This document shows, one piece after another, positions 10,296-22,019 of a stretch of 64,000 bases of DNA (its first letter is position 1; every line of letters begins with the position of its first letter). Both the position numbers and the translations under genes were made by a program. The notes below the pieces were generated by a model. The model saw only the letters and a program-made list of their open reading frames with translations, was not told the origin of the DNA and did not search any database. The DNA is from Ochotona curzoniae (lineage: Eukaryota; Chordata; Mammalia; Lagomorpha; Ochotonidae), in NCBI RefSeq assembly GCF_017591425.1, contig NW_024466599.1:23722001-23786000 (forward strand), in the 5' to 3' direction.

Positions 10296-11007
10296 AAACA
10301 ATAAAAATTCTCCTGGGTCACTTTTTGCCATTGACAAGTTTGTAAACCACAGTGATGACACTAACATCTCTTGTCTGTGACAATGAGTGAGACTGGGGAA
10401 TGAAGAATACCCTGTGAGATGACCTTTTTATGACTGAATGGAAAGTAATGGCTTTCAAAAAAGGCCATGTTTTTGTCACAGGATCATGAGGTAGAATGTA
10501 GAATCATTTCGAAACATTCTTTTGAAGCACTCAAGTGGAAGATGAAATAAGCAATTGGATAAAAGAGTCTGGAATTGAAGGGAGGTGTCAGGTGATTGAA
10601 GGTGAAGATAGGGTCAGGTAGAGAGAATATAGTGAGAGAGGAAGAGAATATCTTGGGAATCTAGAATTTGTCAACAGAAGAGGTTATAAAAGAGACAGTG
10701 AAGAGGCAGATAGGGAAGAGAACGACTAGAGGAAGACTACGCTGTGAAAGCTAGGACTACAGAGTTTAAGGATATGGTGTAGTGTCAGCTGAGTTAAAAA
10801 TCCTAACAGAATTTTAAAAAGTTTGCAATAATGAAAGCTCAAATATGACTGGATTGTGTTATGGTGGAGGAGTGGTAAGGAAGTGGGATAATGAGTATAG
10901 AAAAAATGATTAGATGAGTTGTTTTGTACAGATCAGGGTAGACAGAGATGGACTCCAGGAAATGTTGTGTTCTTGCTTTTTCTAAATTGTGCATGTTGAA
11001 AAACCAG
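10296..11007. other. Unassigned, with purine-rich tract
   Basis: From about 10550 to 10760 the plus strand is strongly purine-biased (many gag, gaa and gaga words). No repeat family or gene was recognised. Confidence 0.4.
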
Positions 11008-11017
11008 TATCTATCTA

Positions 11018-11066
<49 letters not shown>
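11008..11066 (+). repeat. (TATC)n microsatellite
   Basis: About 12 pure TATC units (11018-11066) after an interrupted start. Likely length-variable between individuals. Confidence 0.95.
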
Positions 11067-11599
11067 AAATATAGCATATAATACATATAAAATGGAGTAG
11101 AAAAGGTTTTTAAAAGTGAAAGAAAATAAAGTTGAAGATAGTATTTTTCAAAGGCTGCGAAGGGAGAAGGTCCACAGTATTAGGATATGGATTAAGATGG
11201 AGGGATGGCTATCTGTGCAATATCGTGGTGAAGTAGTTAGCAAAACTATCTCCTGTAATAACTTGGGAAAAGCGTCATATATCTAACAAAGTTTGGCTTT
11301 AGGCAATGAGATTAAAAAAACATTAACAACACTGAGTATTAGAAGCTCATGTGGGTTTCTATTGCTACATCTGCAAGATATCAGAGATGAACCCAGAAAA
11401 GAATTTCTATGTTTTTTTCCAGCAATGAAAAAGAATACAGAAAATCTTCAGCAGAAGATGTGGCTGCATGATAATGAGTGGGTGTGTCAAGTCTTCAGCC
11501 ATGTTGAGTATGCGTGGAAAGGGATCAGTCTTGGGTGTTGCAAATGCTTTAGATACTTTTCTAAAGGTCTAATAAGTATCATCTCTTACGTACTTTTCT
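11067..11599. other. Unassigned; 102-residue open frame
   Basis: The frame at 11293-11601 (plus) has no recognisable domain, and I see no splice or promoter signals. It is probably chance. Confidence 0.35.
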
Positions 11600-11735
11600 A
11601 AGGGCCTTGCAAGTATTACCATGCCTTCAACAATAAGAAGTTGTAGATTTCGCCCCCCCTCCCCCATTTTACTAATGAGAAGATGAAGGCATAGGGAAAA
11701 ACCAAGTGAGAGTGCCAAGGTGAGACTCACTGTCC
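11600..11735 (+). repeat. MIR/L2-type 3' segment
   Basis: 'cccattttactaatgag' followed by 'gatgaaggcatagg' and 'agtgccaagg' follows the conserved MIR/L2 order. An intervening C8 tract has been gained. Confidence 0.5.
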
Positions 11736-11934
11736 TACTCTTTGGTGGCAGAAAGGTCCCATAGGAGAGAGTGAAGGGGGATGGTGGGGGAAGAGCTTCA
11801 GCAAAGGACGGGGCACAGAGAAGGAGTCTGCCCAGCCGTGGCTCAGAGAGTTGGGAGCAGCCTGCTCCCTGGAAGGCCGGGTTCTCTCGGCTGATTTTTT
11901 TTTTTTTTTTCCCCGTGGAGAGGTGCCGGCTGTT

Positions 11935-12420
11935 TCTTTTTTTTTTTTTTTTTATTGTTGCTTACATTATATTATGTAGTACAGTTTTATAGGCGCTGGG
12001 GATCCCCCCCACCCCTCCCATACCCCTCCCCCCATGGTGGATTCCTCCACCTTGTTGCATAACCATAGTTCAAGTTCAGTTGAGATTCATTGCTTGCAAA
12101 CACATGCCTAGCATAAAGTTCAGCGTCTTATTGTCCAGATAAGTTCAGTGGCCTCTTGGGGAGACCTTCTATGGTCTGAAGATAGGTCTAACAGAGTAAA
12201 GATCCAGTCAGTTAAAAGCCCCAACAAGGCCTCAGTATCATTATACAACATTATGGAATTAATTGACATAGTATTGGGTAAACAATATGTTAAAAATAAT
12301 GCAAGTTCCATTCTTCGAAACATCTGGGTTGAGACAGTATCAATGACAGGTTCAAAAAATATGGCTGCCTGCCCAGGGAGGTTAGCAGAATGCATGTTCC
12401 CAAGGAACTGAGAAACACAC
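11935..12420 (-). mobile_element. Lagomorph L1 3'-UTR tail, antisense
   Basis: Begins with a poly-T run (a minus-strand poly-A tail), then 'attatgtagtacagtttta' and a C-rich stretch at 12005-12035, and continues ~400 bases. The same tail signature recurs at 25057 (antisense), 33300 (sense) and 57110 (antisense), which marks it as a dispersed poly-A retroposon. Assignment to L1 is from memory of lagomorph sequence. A 91-residue frame inside it (12120-12395, minus) is incidental. Confidence 0.65.
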
Positions 12421-12925
12421 TTTCTTGGAAGTGACCATCTTTGGTCAGCTCATCCATACTAAGAAAAACCCCAACCGGGCTCACCGCCTATCTGCTCACA
12501 TTCCCTAATGTAACTTTCCTCACCCTGGGCAATCCTTGCCTCTGCAAAACTTCTCCTGTTTGCGTTGTCACTTTTTACACTTAATCTTAGCCAAAAGGCC
12601 GAGAAGTGATGCATTGTCACTTTAAAAAAAATATTCTGCATGAGACCTTATCTTGTTAGTTAAGGCTATTTATTTTGCCAGAGTAGTAGAAACCCAAAGC
12701 ATCATTTCAATGCTGCATTTCACAGATGTTTGTTAACTAGCCCCATATGTAAAAATCTAAAGCCCAAGTCACTTTGGCCTCCTCCTCTCACTTGCTGTCA
12801 ATTACAAGAGATATACATTAGTGCATAGATTAAAAAACAAAATCCCAGTGACTGTCTTGGTAGTTTCTTTGCCATATCTCAAATTACAAGACTCCACATT
12901 GAATAAAATTCTGAATCTCTGACAA
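12421..12925. other. Unassigned apart from U2 fragment
   Basis: Carries the small U2 retrocopy at 12576. The rest shows no recognised element or coding signal. Confidence 0.4.
12576..12610 (-). pseudogene. RNU2 pseudogene: 3'-truncated U2 snRNA retrocopy
   Basis: Read on the minus strand, 35 bases match the 5' end of U2 spliceosomal RNA, including the ggccttttggctaaga stretch, with two or three substitutions. It stops after about U2 nucleotide 35, followed by a short A run. It is flanked by a 10-base TSD, ttgtcacttt, at 12565-12574 and 12614-12623. That pattern indicates retroposition of a U2 fragment, not a functional gene. Confidence 0.85.
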
Positions 12926-12927
12926 AC

Positions 12928-13262
12928 AGACCTGTGGCCTAGCAGTTAAGGTGTGGTAAGATGTTTGTGTCCCATGTTGTAGTGCGTGGGTTTGATAGCC
13001 ACCTGACTACTGACTCTAGCTTCCTGCCAAGACCATCCTGGAAGGAGGCAGTAGTGATGGCTCGGGTGCTTGTGTCTCTGCCAACCACATGGGAGACCTA
13101 TATTCTGCTTTTGTTTGCTAGCTGTGTCCCTGGCTTAGCCTCAGCTGTTGCATGTATTTGCAGAGTGAAGAATAGATAGATGGTATTTTTTCTCTCCCTC
13201 TTTCTGTCCATCTATCTCTCATTCTCTTTGGTATCTTCACACCTCAAATACATAACTGAAAC
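12928..13262 (+). mobile_element. Old SINE, sense, diverged
   Basis: Head 'cctgtggcctagcagttaag' with tRNA-like box A, mid 'cacatgggagacctatattc', and a tail rich in ctctctttct ending 'cctcaaatacataa'. Confidence 0.65.
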
Positions 13263-13636
13263 AATTCTTAAAAAGACTTGTTTGAGTTGACTTTTCCATT
13301 TGCATTTGAAATTTATGAAACGTTAAAGATTTTTCAGTGTTATGAAAAAAAGATACATCAAAATTTCTTTAGTATGAAAAAGTGACAAATCTTAGAAACA
13401 TTTATTCTAACTACAGTGCTAGAAGAGATTATTTTATTTAAAAAGTTAAAAATGAACTATGGCAGATTGCCTACCCTCCTTCCTTCTCTTGTGTTGAAAT
13501 TTTCTCTGCTGTTCCTCAAAGCTGTTTAAAAACAAATGACCTTCTTCTTACATGCCAGTTGCAGTTGACTGTCAGAGACGCCATGACCTAAGTATCATTT
13601 CCCCCAAAGAGCTATAATTTCATGTGAAAATATGAA
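13263..13636. other. Unassigned A+T-rich DNA
   Basis: No gene or repeat recognised. Confidence 0.4.
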
Positions 13637-13928
13637 CTAGGGACTGGTATGTGACATTGCAGGCAAAGCTGCTTTCCTGTGATGTTGGAATTCCATACCA
13701 GTGACAGTTTGATTCCTGCCTGCTCCACTTCCAATTCAGCTCCCTTCCAATGTGCTTGGAAAAGCAGCAAAAGATTGCCCAGGAAGCTTCAGGCTCTTAG
13801 CTTCAGCTCTGGCCATTGCGGCCATTTGGAGAGTGAGTCAGCAGATGGAAAATTCACTCTCTGTGTCTCTCCTCCTTTCTCTGTAGCTCTGCCTTACAAA
13901 TAAATACAAAATAAATCTTAAAAAAAGA
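13637..13928 (+). mobile_element. Old C-type SINE, sense
   Basis: Runs from 'gggactggtatgtgacattg' to the tail 'acaaataaatacaaaataaa'. It has a deletion of roughly 40 bases in the middle. Confidence 0.8.
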
Positions 13929-13974
13929 GAAAAGTAAAGTAGACCGAGCACTTATCCTTTGTGAATTTGGAAAG

Positions 13975-14055
13975 AGAAATCTGGGGCACTGTGGTATAAA
14001 GCATAAAGCACGTGCAGAGGCCCCTGGGATGTTGTATGCCAGGATGCCTGAGTTA
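13975..14055 (+). repeat. SINE head fragment
   Basis: 'ctggggcactgtggtataaag' to 'ccaggatgcctgag' matches only the first ~80 bases of an old C SINE. Confidence 0.5.
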
Positions 14056-14131
14056 GAAATTATATGTTATAGGAATAATTATATTTACAATGTTCTCTTC
14101 TGATAATCTTTCTTTTCATAAAAAAGTAAAT

Positions 14132-14420
14132 GAGGGGCCGGCATTGTGGTGTAGCAGGTAAAGCTTTTTGTGACACCAGCATCACATGTGCGTGGTGGTT
14201 CATGTCCTGGCTGCTGCACTTTTGATCCAGGTCTCAGGTAATGGCCTGAGAAAGCAGTGGAAGATGGCTCCTGCCGCCCGTGTGGGAGACTCAGAAGAAG
14301 CTCTTAGTTACTGGGTCCTGGCTTTGATGTGGCTCTGCACTGGCCATTGCTTGCTTTCTCTGTTTCTCCCTTGCCTCTGTCTCTCCCTCTTTACTTCCCT
14401 CCTTCCCCCTCTGTCTTAGT
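14132..14420 (+). mobile_element. Canonical older C-type SINE
   Basis: The head 'ggccggcattgtggtgtagc' is the textbook lagomorph C-repeat start. The body is well kept; the tail has become pyrimidine-rich and lost its A-tail. Confidence 0.88.
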
Positions 14421-14504
14421 TTCTAGTCCTGATAGTATCAAGAAAATTCTTTTTTATTTTAGATCATGTTCTATTTATTTCACTGTTTTTCCTCAAGAGA
14501 AATG

Positions 14505-14820
14505 TTTTTAAAATTCTTTACTTATTTTCTACTTTTACCTAAAGCAGAGAGACAGAGACGGGGTGGTATTTCATTTGCTGGTTCACTTCCTCAGTTGCCT
14601 GCAGTAGCCGAGATTGGATCAAGCCAAAGGCTGGAGTCCATAACCCAACCAAGGTCTTTGCTATTTAGAGAGCCAAGTGTGTGAGCCATCCTCTGCTACC
14701 TCTTGAGAAGCACATTGCTAGGAAGCTAGTTTGGAAGTACAGCTGGGACTCAAACCAGACACTCTGTTGTGACATGCAGGCATCCCAGTCAGTCTCAACA
14801 GTTGAGCCAAATGTCTGCTC
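14505..14820 (-). mobile_element. Old C-type SINE, antisense
   Basis: Tail half 'agagacagagacggggtgg', centre 'ccatcctctgctacctcttg', and head 'cagttgagccaaatgtctgc'. Confidence 0.7.
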
Positions 14821-16019
14821 TTAATATAACTATTATTAATAAATAAAACTGCATAGATTTAATCATCTACTCTATGCCAATAAAGTTGATCTCTCTATCT
14901 TTTTTGTTTATCATCATAGTAGGTACATATCATTCTATTTAAGGAGGCTCAGGAAAGAGAAAAGGTATGCTTTGCTCTGCAGATTCTGAGGGAGAAAGAA
15001 CTGTGTGTTGCTGGAAGCATTCAAAGAATCTAATTTGCTAAAGCACTAGAAACATTCACTGTACTCCCAATCTTGTTTTTCTGTACAATCAAGATATTTC
15101 TGTAAATATATATTTTATATGTATGTATATATTGTAACTGTTGCTAACTAGTTGTTTTCTGCTAATAGAAATCTGCCCTTATAAGCAAAATTCAAACAAA
15201 CGGAAATTATAAGATTGCAAGGATTTTGGAAAATGGTGCCATTTGCTGTGACTGTAACCTTCAAAGTCAAACATAATTCTGATTGTATTTCCTGTATTTT
15301 CCTCCTGTGCTGAGAATGTTGAGATTAACACCTCTATATTTGCTAAAAGAAGTATATTGGTGTTTTTCTCAAATCAGTGGCTCCTTCTTTCTTCCCTTGT
15401 TTGGACTGGGGTTAAGGGAAGGTGGATATGAATGCTTGTTGTCAGCATTTAAAGATGATTATCAGTCTTCTTTAAGTGAATAGTCATTAGATGTGTCATT
15501 ATTAGTGCAAATGATTTCATTTTTGTAATTGATATGACCTGTTTTGCCAGCCTTATGCTCTTCATGCTCCCCTGCTTTCTTTGGTAAGATTGAGTATGCC
15601 CCACCTTGATTTTGTTCAGTCTTTCCCAGTTGTTCAAGAGCCCTTGGACTGAAGCTTCAGTGCTTGCTCGTGGGCGGCTGTGGGCAAGGTGGGATGTTCC
15701 ATCAACCCCTGAGCAAATGGTTGACTGGATTGCTGTCACTCAGGTAACCTGCTGGCTATCCTGGTCAACATGTTGGAGCCTTGGCCATTTTTGTAGTAAT
15801 GTGCTTCCTGAGACACAGCCTTGCAAAACTTCTGTTGATGTTCTGGGTTTGGGCTCCCAGGTTTTAGTCTCACATGTTTAACACTAGAGCCAAGACACAT
15901 CCTGATTTCTCTAGCCATGTGTAATGTTGCATAAAAACTATTTTGTAGCTAAAAAAAGCATCAATGAAAAGGTGTACATTTCACTCATATACAATAAATT
16001 TTAAAACAATCAGTTCATT
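14821..16019. other. Unassigned DNA
   Basis: Two overlapping opposed frames (15449-15739 minus, 15606-15881 plus) lie in somewhat GC-richer sequence. I recognise no family in either and see no splice signals that would make an exon. Confidence 0.35.
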
Positions 16020-16034
16020 AAAATTGTAGTGATA

Positions 16035-16373
16035 GGGCCCGGCGCGGTGGCGCAAGTGGTTAAGGTTCTCGCCTTGCACGCCCGGGATCCCATATGGGCG
16101 CCGGTTCTAATCCCGGCAGCCCCGCTTCCCTTCCAGCTCCCTGCCTGTGGCCCGGGAAAGCAGTCGAGGACGGCCCAAAGCTTTGGGACCCTGCACCCGC
16201 ATGGGAGACCCGGAAGAGGCTCCTGGCTTCGGATCGGCATAGTATCAGCCGTTGCGCTCACTTGGGGAGTGAATCATCGGACGGAAGATCTTCCTCTCTG
16301 TCTCTCCTCTCTGTATATCCGCCTTTCCAATAAAAAATAATAAAAATAAATCTTTTAAAAAAAATGACAAAAA
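16035..16373 (+). mobile_element. Very young SINE, full length, perfect TSD
   Basis: The least mutated copy in sense. It retains CpGs throughout (gggcccggcgcggtggcg), an intact tRNA-like box A region (tggcgcaagtgg) and box B (ggttctaatcc). The 15-base TSD aaaattgtagtgata is exact at 16020-16034 and 16374-16388. Intact internal Pol III boxes and the lack of CpG decay imply recent insertion. Confidence 0.97.
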
Positions 16374-16388
16374 AAAATTGTAGTGATA

Positions 16389-18599
16389 TATCATTAAATT
16401 TTGGCTTCACAAAGTTTGACAGAACTATATTTGCAGCAGTACTAACACAAGCATTTCTTTCTTTCTTTTTTTTTAGAGCACAATTCCTCTCCTGTTCCTT
16501 TTAAGCAAAAGTGTAATTCATTGTAAGAAATTTAAAAATAACTCAAATATCCCTTAATTTCCCTAGCTAACCATAATTAACCCCCAAGATAGGTTTATTT
16601 CAATGGATCTTGAACAAAGGAGCTTCTTGGCCTTAGTGTGAATTGCCTTGATGAGTAACAGTAATGTATTCTGAGGCTTGTGAGCCTTGACTAGTGTCTG
16701 TCTTAGTCAATTCCGTGGTGCCTCCTGGTGCAAAATGCAAAGAGGGCTGGTAGACTGTGTGGCTCTTTAAAATAGGAAATGAAAATGCAATTAATTCCTG
16801 ATCAAATCTTGGTTTCTTTCTAGTTATCTACTTGTTGGTTTATATATAGTTTGACATATTTTATCTATATTTTATCTATATGGTTTCCCAAATTAATTTG
16901 CCCTGGTACTCACTGAGAATTGGGATGTGTATATTCTCTTAATTAAAACAAAGGATTTAAGGAGCATGTAATTTTTGAGTCAGTGTGTTCTTGTGGATCT
17001 GGAGAAGGATGAGTTGGTTGAGCTGTAACAAATTGGATGGTATTTGTATTTTCTTTAGGTAACTAAGAGCCCTGTGATTTTAGTTTGGAGATGCTTAATT
17101 TCTTACCCTTTTCTGCAGCAGGTACTTAACAATGGCCTTGTATTAGTGCCTTGTTCCCAAGGTGAATGAAACTTTCTTGTTGGTGGCAGGTGGCTGTTTT
17201 TAAATGGTGATGAACAGGGATTCTTTACTTTTGGATATGGGTGATGATTTGGGAAGACAAACTCCTACACAATAAAAATTTTGTCAGGTTATAATATAAA
17301 ATCGTTTTTCATATGATTTTTAATTGGAGGAATTGGGAATAATGAATATAAGTTGACCAATAAATGCTTTGCTCATGGTAAAGATCTTCACAGATTTATT
17401 GGTAATGATATCAAGGTCTCCAGATTCTTCTGTACTGATGACTGTCATAATTTCAGACTCCTCCCTTGTGTCGTATCTTTGTAGATGTTTTGAGGACCTG
17501 TTCTCCCCCTGCTACTGGAAGACCCCCTGAACATTCTTGAATAACTCCTGTTTTATATTTGTGTTTCCTGGAGGACTCTGTTGAGCCAATAATAACATCT
17601 GCTCCCACAGTTTGCAGGGAATTAAAGACAGAGCTGCTCTTGACACTAAATGATCTATGGCAGTCACATTACTGACTGCATTTTAATCAGGTTCTTTTTT
17701 CCCTGCTTCTAAGTGTTTTCCACTTTGTGGCATTGATAGAGGCTGTTACAGACTCTGATTATAAACTCATAGGAAAATGAGTTTTCAGTTATTAAATAAT
17801 GTGTTCTGTTTTCTTTACAGAGATTTGCTTATCAAAAAAGAAAGATTTGCTGTTTGTTTAGCAAGTGTGGGCTGAGTAGGTTCTGTGTTTTGTTAGAACA
17901 CTTGCACTGTGGCAGTGCTGCTGGTGTGTGTGTGTGTGTGTGTGTTTATTGCTTTTCTGATAAGAAGGCATTTACCTGTTATGTGGCTTGTGCTTCATAG
18001 AAACACTTTAGATAAAATGATCCTGTAGATCCAAGCTGTGATTTGAAATTATCATGTGTTTTATGGAAATTTCATTTCTGTCATGAAATGACAGTCTCCT
18101 AGTAAATAACTTCCTGTGAAGTTATTTCACAATGCTGAAGAAAAAGAAAAGGGTCCTGAAAATAAATTATTTAGGTATAGATATTCTCCAGATCTATCAG
18201 TATTTGATTCATGGGCTGTTGTCTGGATGTGGCTGTAGGGTGTTCTGTAATGAAGGAATCTTAGAATGTTCATCTTAAAAATTATCTTATGGTGGAATTT
18301 CTCTATATTTTCCACAGAAAACCGGTTTTAGGGAACTACCAGTGAGTCCAAACAAGAGAAGATGGGGAGGAGAGCTAAGGTCCAATGCATTTAGAAAGCA
18401 AGCTAAACCAAGTTATTACGAGACTTCTGTGGGTTAGAGTCCCTAAAAAACAAATGGTTGTGTTTCCCAAGGTGACTTGCCCATGGATTCATTGTTTTCC
18501 TATGTCACTTTGTGGGGCTTATGGGTTGTTCAACATTTTTAGGTCAGTGTTGGTCTAGCATGACTCCTGTTGCTTCCTCAGGGTGGAAAAAGGAACCAA
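16389..18599. other. Unassigned, low-repeat DNA
   Basis: More than 2 kb with no recognised element other than the GT microsatellite at 17924. No coding frame of note. I looked for splice-flanked frames and saw none I could defend. Confidence 0.4.
17924..17945 (+). repeat. (GT)11 microsatellite
   Basis: Pure dinucleotide run of 22 bases. Confidence 0.9.
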
Positions 18600-18900
18600 A
18601 AATAGAGTCTCTCAAATGGCTTATAGACATATGAAAAGATGCTCAGGCTCCCTAGTTGTCACAGAGATACAAATGAAAACCACATTGAGGTAACAGTTAG
18701 CTCCAGTGAGATTGGCCTACATACTAATAACACCTGCTGGCATGGTTGTGGGGAGAAAGTTACCCTCCTTCACTGCTGGTGGGAGTGTGGGCTCGTAGCA
18801 ACCACTATGGAAATCAGTATGCAGAATGCTTGGAGAATTGCAAACAAGCTTGCCATGTGAGCTAGCTATTATTCCACTTTTAGGAATATACCATCTATTG
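18600..18900 (+). mobile_element. L1 ORF2 3'-end fragment, sense
   Basis: The order 'catatgaaaagatgctcagg', 'aaatgaaaaccacattgag', 'ctgctggcatggttgtgggg', 'ctgctggtgggagtgtgggc' and 'ttccacttttaggaatatac' is the conserved distal ORF2 region of mammalian L1. Several stops make it a dead fragment. Confidence 0.85.
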
Positions 18901-19074
18901 TAACAGCAATCTTTATATTTAGACCTGCAAGATGTCTGTCTGCCTCTGTGTCTGTGCTTTTCAAATGAGATGAAAATAAATATTCAAAAAATGAAATGAG
19001 CTAGTTTATCTTTTGAAAACTTCATTAACTGATATTAACTGATATGAACTACTAGTCTTTCATCCAATCATAAT

Positions 19075-19277
19075 AACTCATCTCAACTGTGTTGAAGCAC
19101 AGTTCCTCTGAGAAGCCCTCCATAACCCTGTCACTCTCCAACAGGGTTAACCTCATCTACTTTCTCCAGCAAAGCTTCTATTTACTCATAACAACATACA
19201 TGGGAAGTTACATTGTGGGTTGTCTTTGTCTCTTAGTCAATGAGCTTTGTAGGAGCCTTGTTATCTCTCTAGAGCCT
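19075..19277 (-). mobile_element. L2-like LINE 3' end
   Basis: The plus strand shows 'cctctgagaagccctccata', 'cctgtcactctccaac' and 'tcaatgagctttgtaggag', matching the reverse of the L2 3' region. It is interrupted by the SINE at 19286 and probably resumes briefly at 19596 (gtgtatgcaatgaattcc). Confidence 0.55.
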
Positions 19278-19285
19278 AGATTTTA

Positions 19286-19587
19286 TTTTTTTTTTTTGGA
19301 TTTATTTATTTTTATTGAAAAGGCAGATATACAGAGAGGAGGAGAGATGGAGAGGAAGATCTTCATCTGATGATTCACTCCCTAGGTGGCCGCAACGGCT
19401 GGAGCTGGGCTAGGAGCCTCCTTCAGGCTTCCCATGCAGAGGCAGGGTCCCAAGGCCTTGGACTATCTTCTACTTTACCAGGCCACAAGCAGTGAACTGG
19501 ATAAGTGGAGCTGCTGGGACACAAACCAGCACTCAAATGGGGTTGTGCAAGGTGAGTATGTAGCCCCTGAGACATTGTGCTGGGCCC
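19286..19587 (-). mobile_element. SINE, antisense, in L2
   Basis: Poly-T, 'aaaggcagatatacagagag' and a body with small deletions, ending 'gtgctgggccc'. Short TSD agatttta at 19278-19285 and 19588-19595. Confidence 0.9.
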
Positions 19588-19595
19588 AGATTTTA

Positions 19596-20545
19596 GTGTA
19601 TGCAATGAATTCCCTTTAATTGACAGAGTTCAGAGGCCAAAAGATCAAAGATTCAGCAAAATTCACTCCCCTCCTTCCCCCACCCCCCAGGAAGGCTGAC
19701 TCCAGAAGAAAGGTTGTATATTTTGGAGGGCACATTTGTTAACCTCTGATGCAACCTCTTTTCCCACCTTCTTTTCTTTATAAATCAGTAGAGAGGAATA
19801 GAGAAGTCTATATGTATGCATATAGTAGTCTGTATGGCTGGGACAGGGCTGCCTCTCCTCAGTAGGGCCCAGACTAGAGTGCTCAGAACACTTTCCTCTG
19901 AAGAAGGAAATTCTGTTCACTATGATTATGCTACGGCATTAGGTTATTTAACTACTTACAGAGCTACTGTAATGTGACCTCCAGACTTGGAGGGAATAGC
20001 ATGTTGTGGAAAAAAAAATCAGGTGAAAAAAAATCAGGTGGAAAGAAAAGGAGCAAGATAGGTTTGTAAATATTGTAAATAAATATTGGGTTCACCTTTC
20101 TGAGAGATACATCTTTCAGCTATAAAAGTGTACAGTATGTTTTATGGGTTTTGTCTTCCTTCATAACTCTATAAAATCATCGTTTCACTGGTGGGAGCCC
20201 TCTGTGTGAAGTAAATGGTGGAAAAGCAGATGATCATTTTACTTCCTGCTGGAGACAAGCTGTGCGGGGCTTTATTGCACCTAATCCCACACCACATGGA
20301 GAGTTTAAAGTGCATAGTAGTTCATTTTCTTTGGCAGATATGAGCTGTAAACATGTTTTCATCTCTCTTTTCTCCTTATTGAGCTAGAATTTTTCAGTGA
20401 TTATGCATTTTTACTTCACTTGGGGGGAACTTGGAAGTAATTTGTTTAAACATATCTCTGATTTGTCAGATACAATTGCAGTGTTGCCTGGAGTGATTTG
20501 GATGTACTATTAATTCATTTCAGCATATTAATACTGCTGTAGTCA
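19596..20545. other. Unassigned DNA
   Basis: Contains a local direct repeat of 'aaaaaaatcaggtg' at about 20009-20040. No gene or known element seen. Confidence 0.4.
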
Positions 20546-20549
20546 GCTT

Positions 20550-20910
20550 TGTATTACTACGACAAAATCTCTAAGGCTACTAACTTTGCAAAGAGAAAAA
20601 TCTTGTTTAACTTACGATTTTGGGGGTTGAAAGTCCAAATTACATTTCACAGGCTCTGCCTCTGGTGAGAAACCACCTAGTAGATGGTGGGCAGCAGGTG
20701 GCACAGTGTGTGTGGAGTGCATGTGATCACATAGTGAGCCCAGAGGAAGAGGGATGCTTGGGCCCAAAACTCCGATTGTAATAGCAATTCTCCCAGGAAT
20801 TACCTTCCATTCCAGCAGTCCACCTCCAAAGACCCAAGGCTCTGCCAGTAGACATTAGCTCTTAGGATTCCACCATGTCCCAGTAAGACCACCCTGTTTA
20901 AGACCAGGCC
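20550..20910 (-). mobile_element. MaLR-type LTR (MLT1/MST-like), antisense
   Basis: The plus strand follows the reversed MaLR order: 'gtagtcagctttgtattact', 'aaatctctaaggctac', 'gcctctggtgagaaacc', 'gatcacatagtgagccc' and 'cacctccaaagacccaagg'. Diverged; about 360 bases. Confidence 0.55.
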
Positions 20911-21425
20911 TTTATAGCATGAGTATTTGGGCGAACTGCCTTTGGTATAAATGGCATTTTGGCTCAGAATCACAAGATTAGCTAGCTTCATTGTAGTCAG
21001 AACAGTGGTGCTTGATTCCCCTAACCAAACAAGAACTACCTCCAATATTTTGGTATTGCTCAATCATTTCTTTGTCCGCACTTGGCAAATAAAATTCTCC
21101 TTTGTTGGGGGTTAAGGGAGAGGGAGGCTTGTATAACATATTGAATCCCAAGCGTCTCCCTGATTTCAACAAAAGATTGGTTCCCCCTTTCATGGCAAGC
21201 CTGAGAAACAGTTTTGGCTTTGCGAAGCATTGAGCCTAGAAACATAAGGTGACATCTAAACTCAGTATTGTTGAAGCTTACAGTTGTCACAGATGCCTCC
21301 TAGGCTAACTGTAGGAACCCAAAGGAGACAGAGTCTGCCTTTTCTGGATCCCGGTTCAGGAATCATGCAATTTAATGGAATATTTTCTGTAGCTATAAAG
21401 ACATAAGAAGGAGTGAATTGGGGTG
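20911..21425. other. Unassigned; possibly ERV-internal
   Basis: Three short overlapping minus-strand frames (20800-21290) adjoin the MaLR LTR. No residue motif was recognised, so an internal ERV origin is only a guess from position. Confidence 0.25.
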
Positions 21426-21426
21426 T

Positions 21427-21760
21427 GGGGGGGTTGATGATGTGGTATAAAAGTTAAGCTGCTGCCTGCAGTGCCATTTCCCACAGCATGTTGGTTTGGG
21501 TCCATGCTAACTGCTCCATTTCCCATCCAGCTCCTTGTTAATGCACCATGTTAATAATCTAGGAAAGCAGCAGAACTTGGCCAAGTGCTTGTGCTCCTGA
21601 AGCCATAAGGGAGACCCAAAAGAAGCTCTGAACTTCTGGCTTCAGCCTGGCCCAGACCTGGCTATTGCAGCTGTTTGGGGGAGTGAACCAGCCAATGGAA
21701 GATCTCTCTGTGTCTCCCTCTCTCTAACTCTGGCTTTCAAGTAAATAAGTACATTTTTTT
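21427..21760 (+). mobile_element. Old C-type SINE, sense
   Basis: From 'gttgatgatgtggtataaaag' to 'ctttcaagtaaataagtac' plus an A-tail. It has a 20-25 base internal insertion containing a repeated 'atgttaat' near 21537-21560. Confidence 0.85.
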
Positions 21761-21924
21761 AAAAAGGAAAGAATTTAGGATTATAATCATGGCTTAAAAG
21801 CTTATAAACATTCATTTGAAATAAAAGAATAATTCAGCTATGCCAGGAAACCTTACATTAAAAATTCCTTAGTGAAAAAAAGGCTCATATATAATGAGAT
21901 ATCATCAGCTTTCACTGTATCACA

Positions 21925-21973
21925 AACCATTTAGGCTAGTGTGTACCAGTTGCTAAAGGATTTGACCCCCGTC

Positions 21974-22019
<46 letters not shown>

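Noticed and set aside
11008..11066. Structured regulatory repeat
   Set aside because: It is a plain TATC microsatellite.
12120..12411. Opposed 87- and 91-residue frames
   Set aside because: Both are inside the antisense L1 tail and its flank.
12576..12610. Functional U2 snRNA gene
   Set aside because: Only 35 of about 190 nucleotides are present, with no Sm site and no snRNA promoter elements.
16035..16110. tRNA gene
   Set aside because: The box A/B-bearing head belongs to a full-length SINE with an A-rich tail and TSD; it does not form a complete tRNA with an acceptor stem.
16029..16340. 103-residue frame, and similar ones at 30048, 31161 and 40319
   Set aside because: All are translations of SINE bodies in one or the other orientation.
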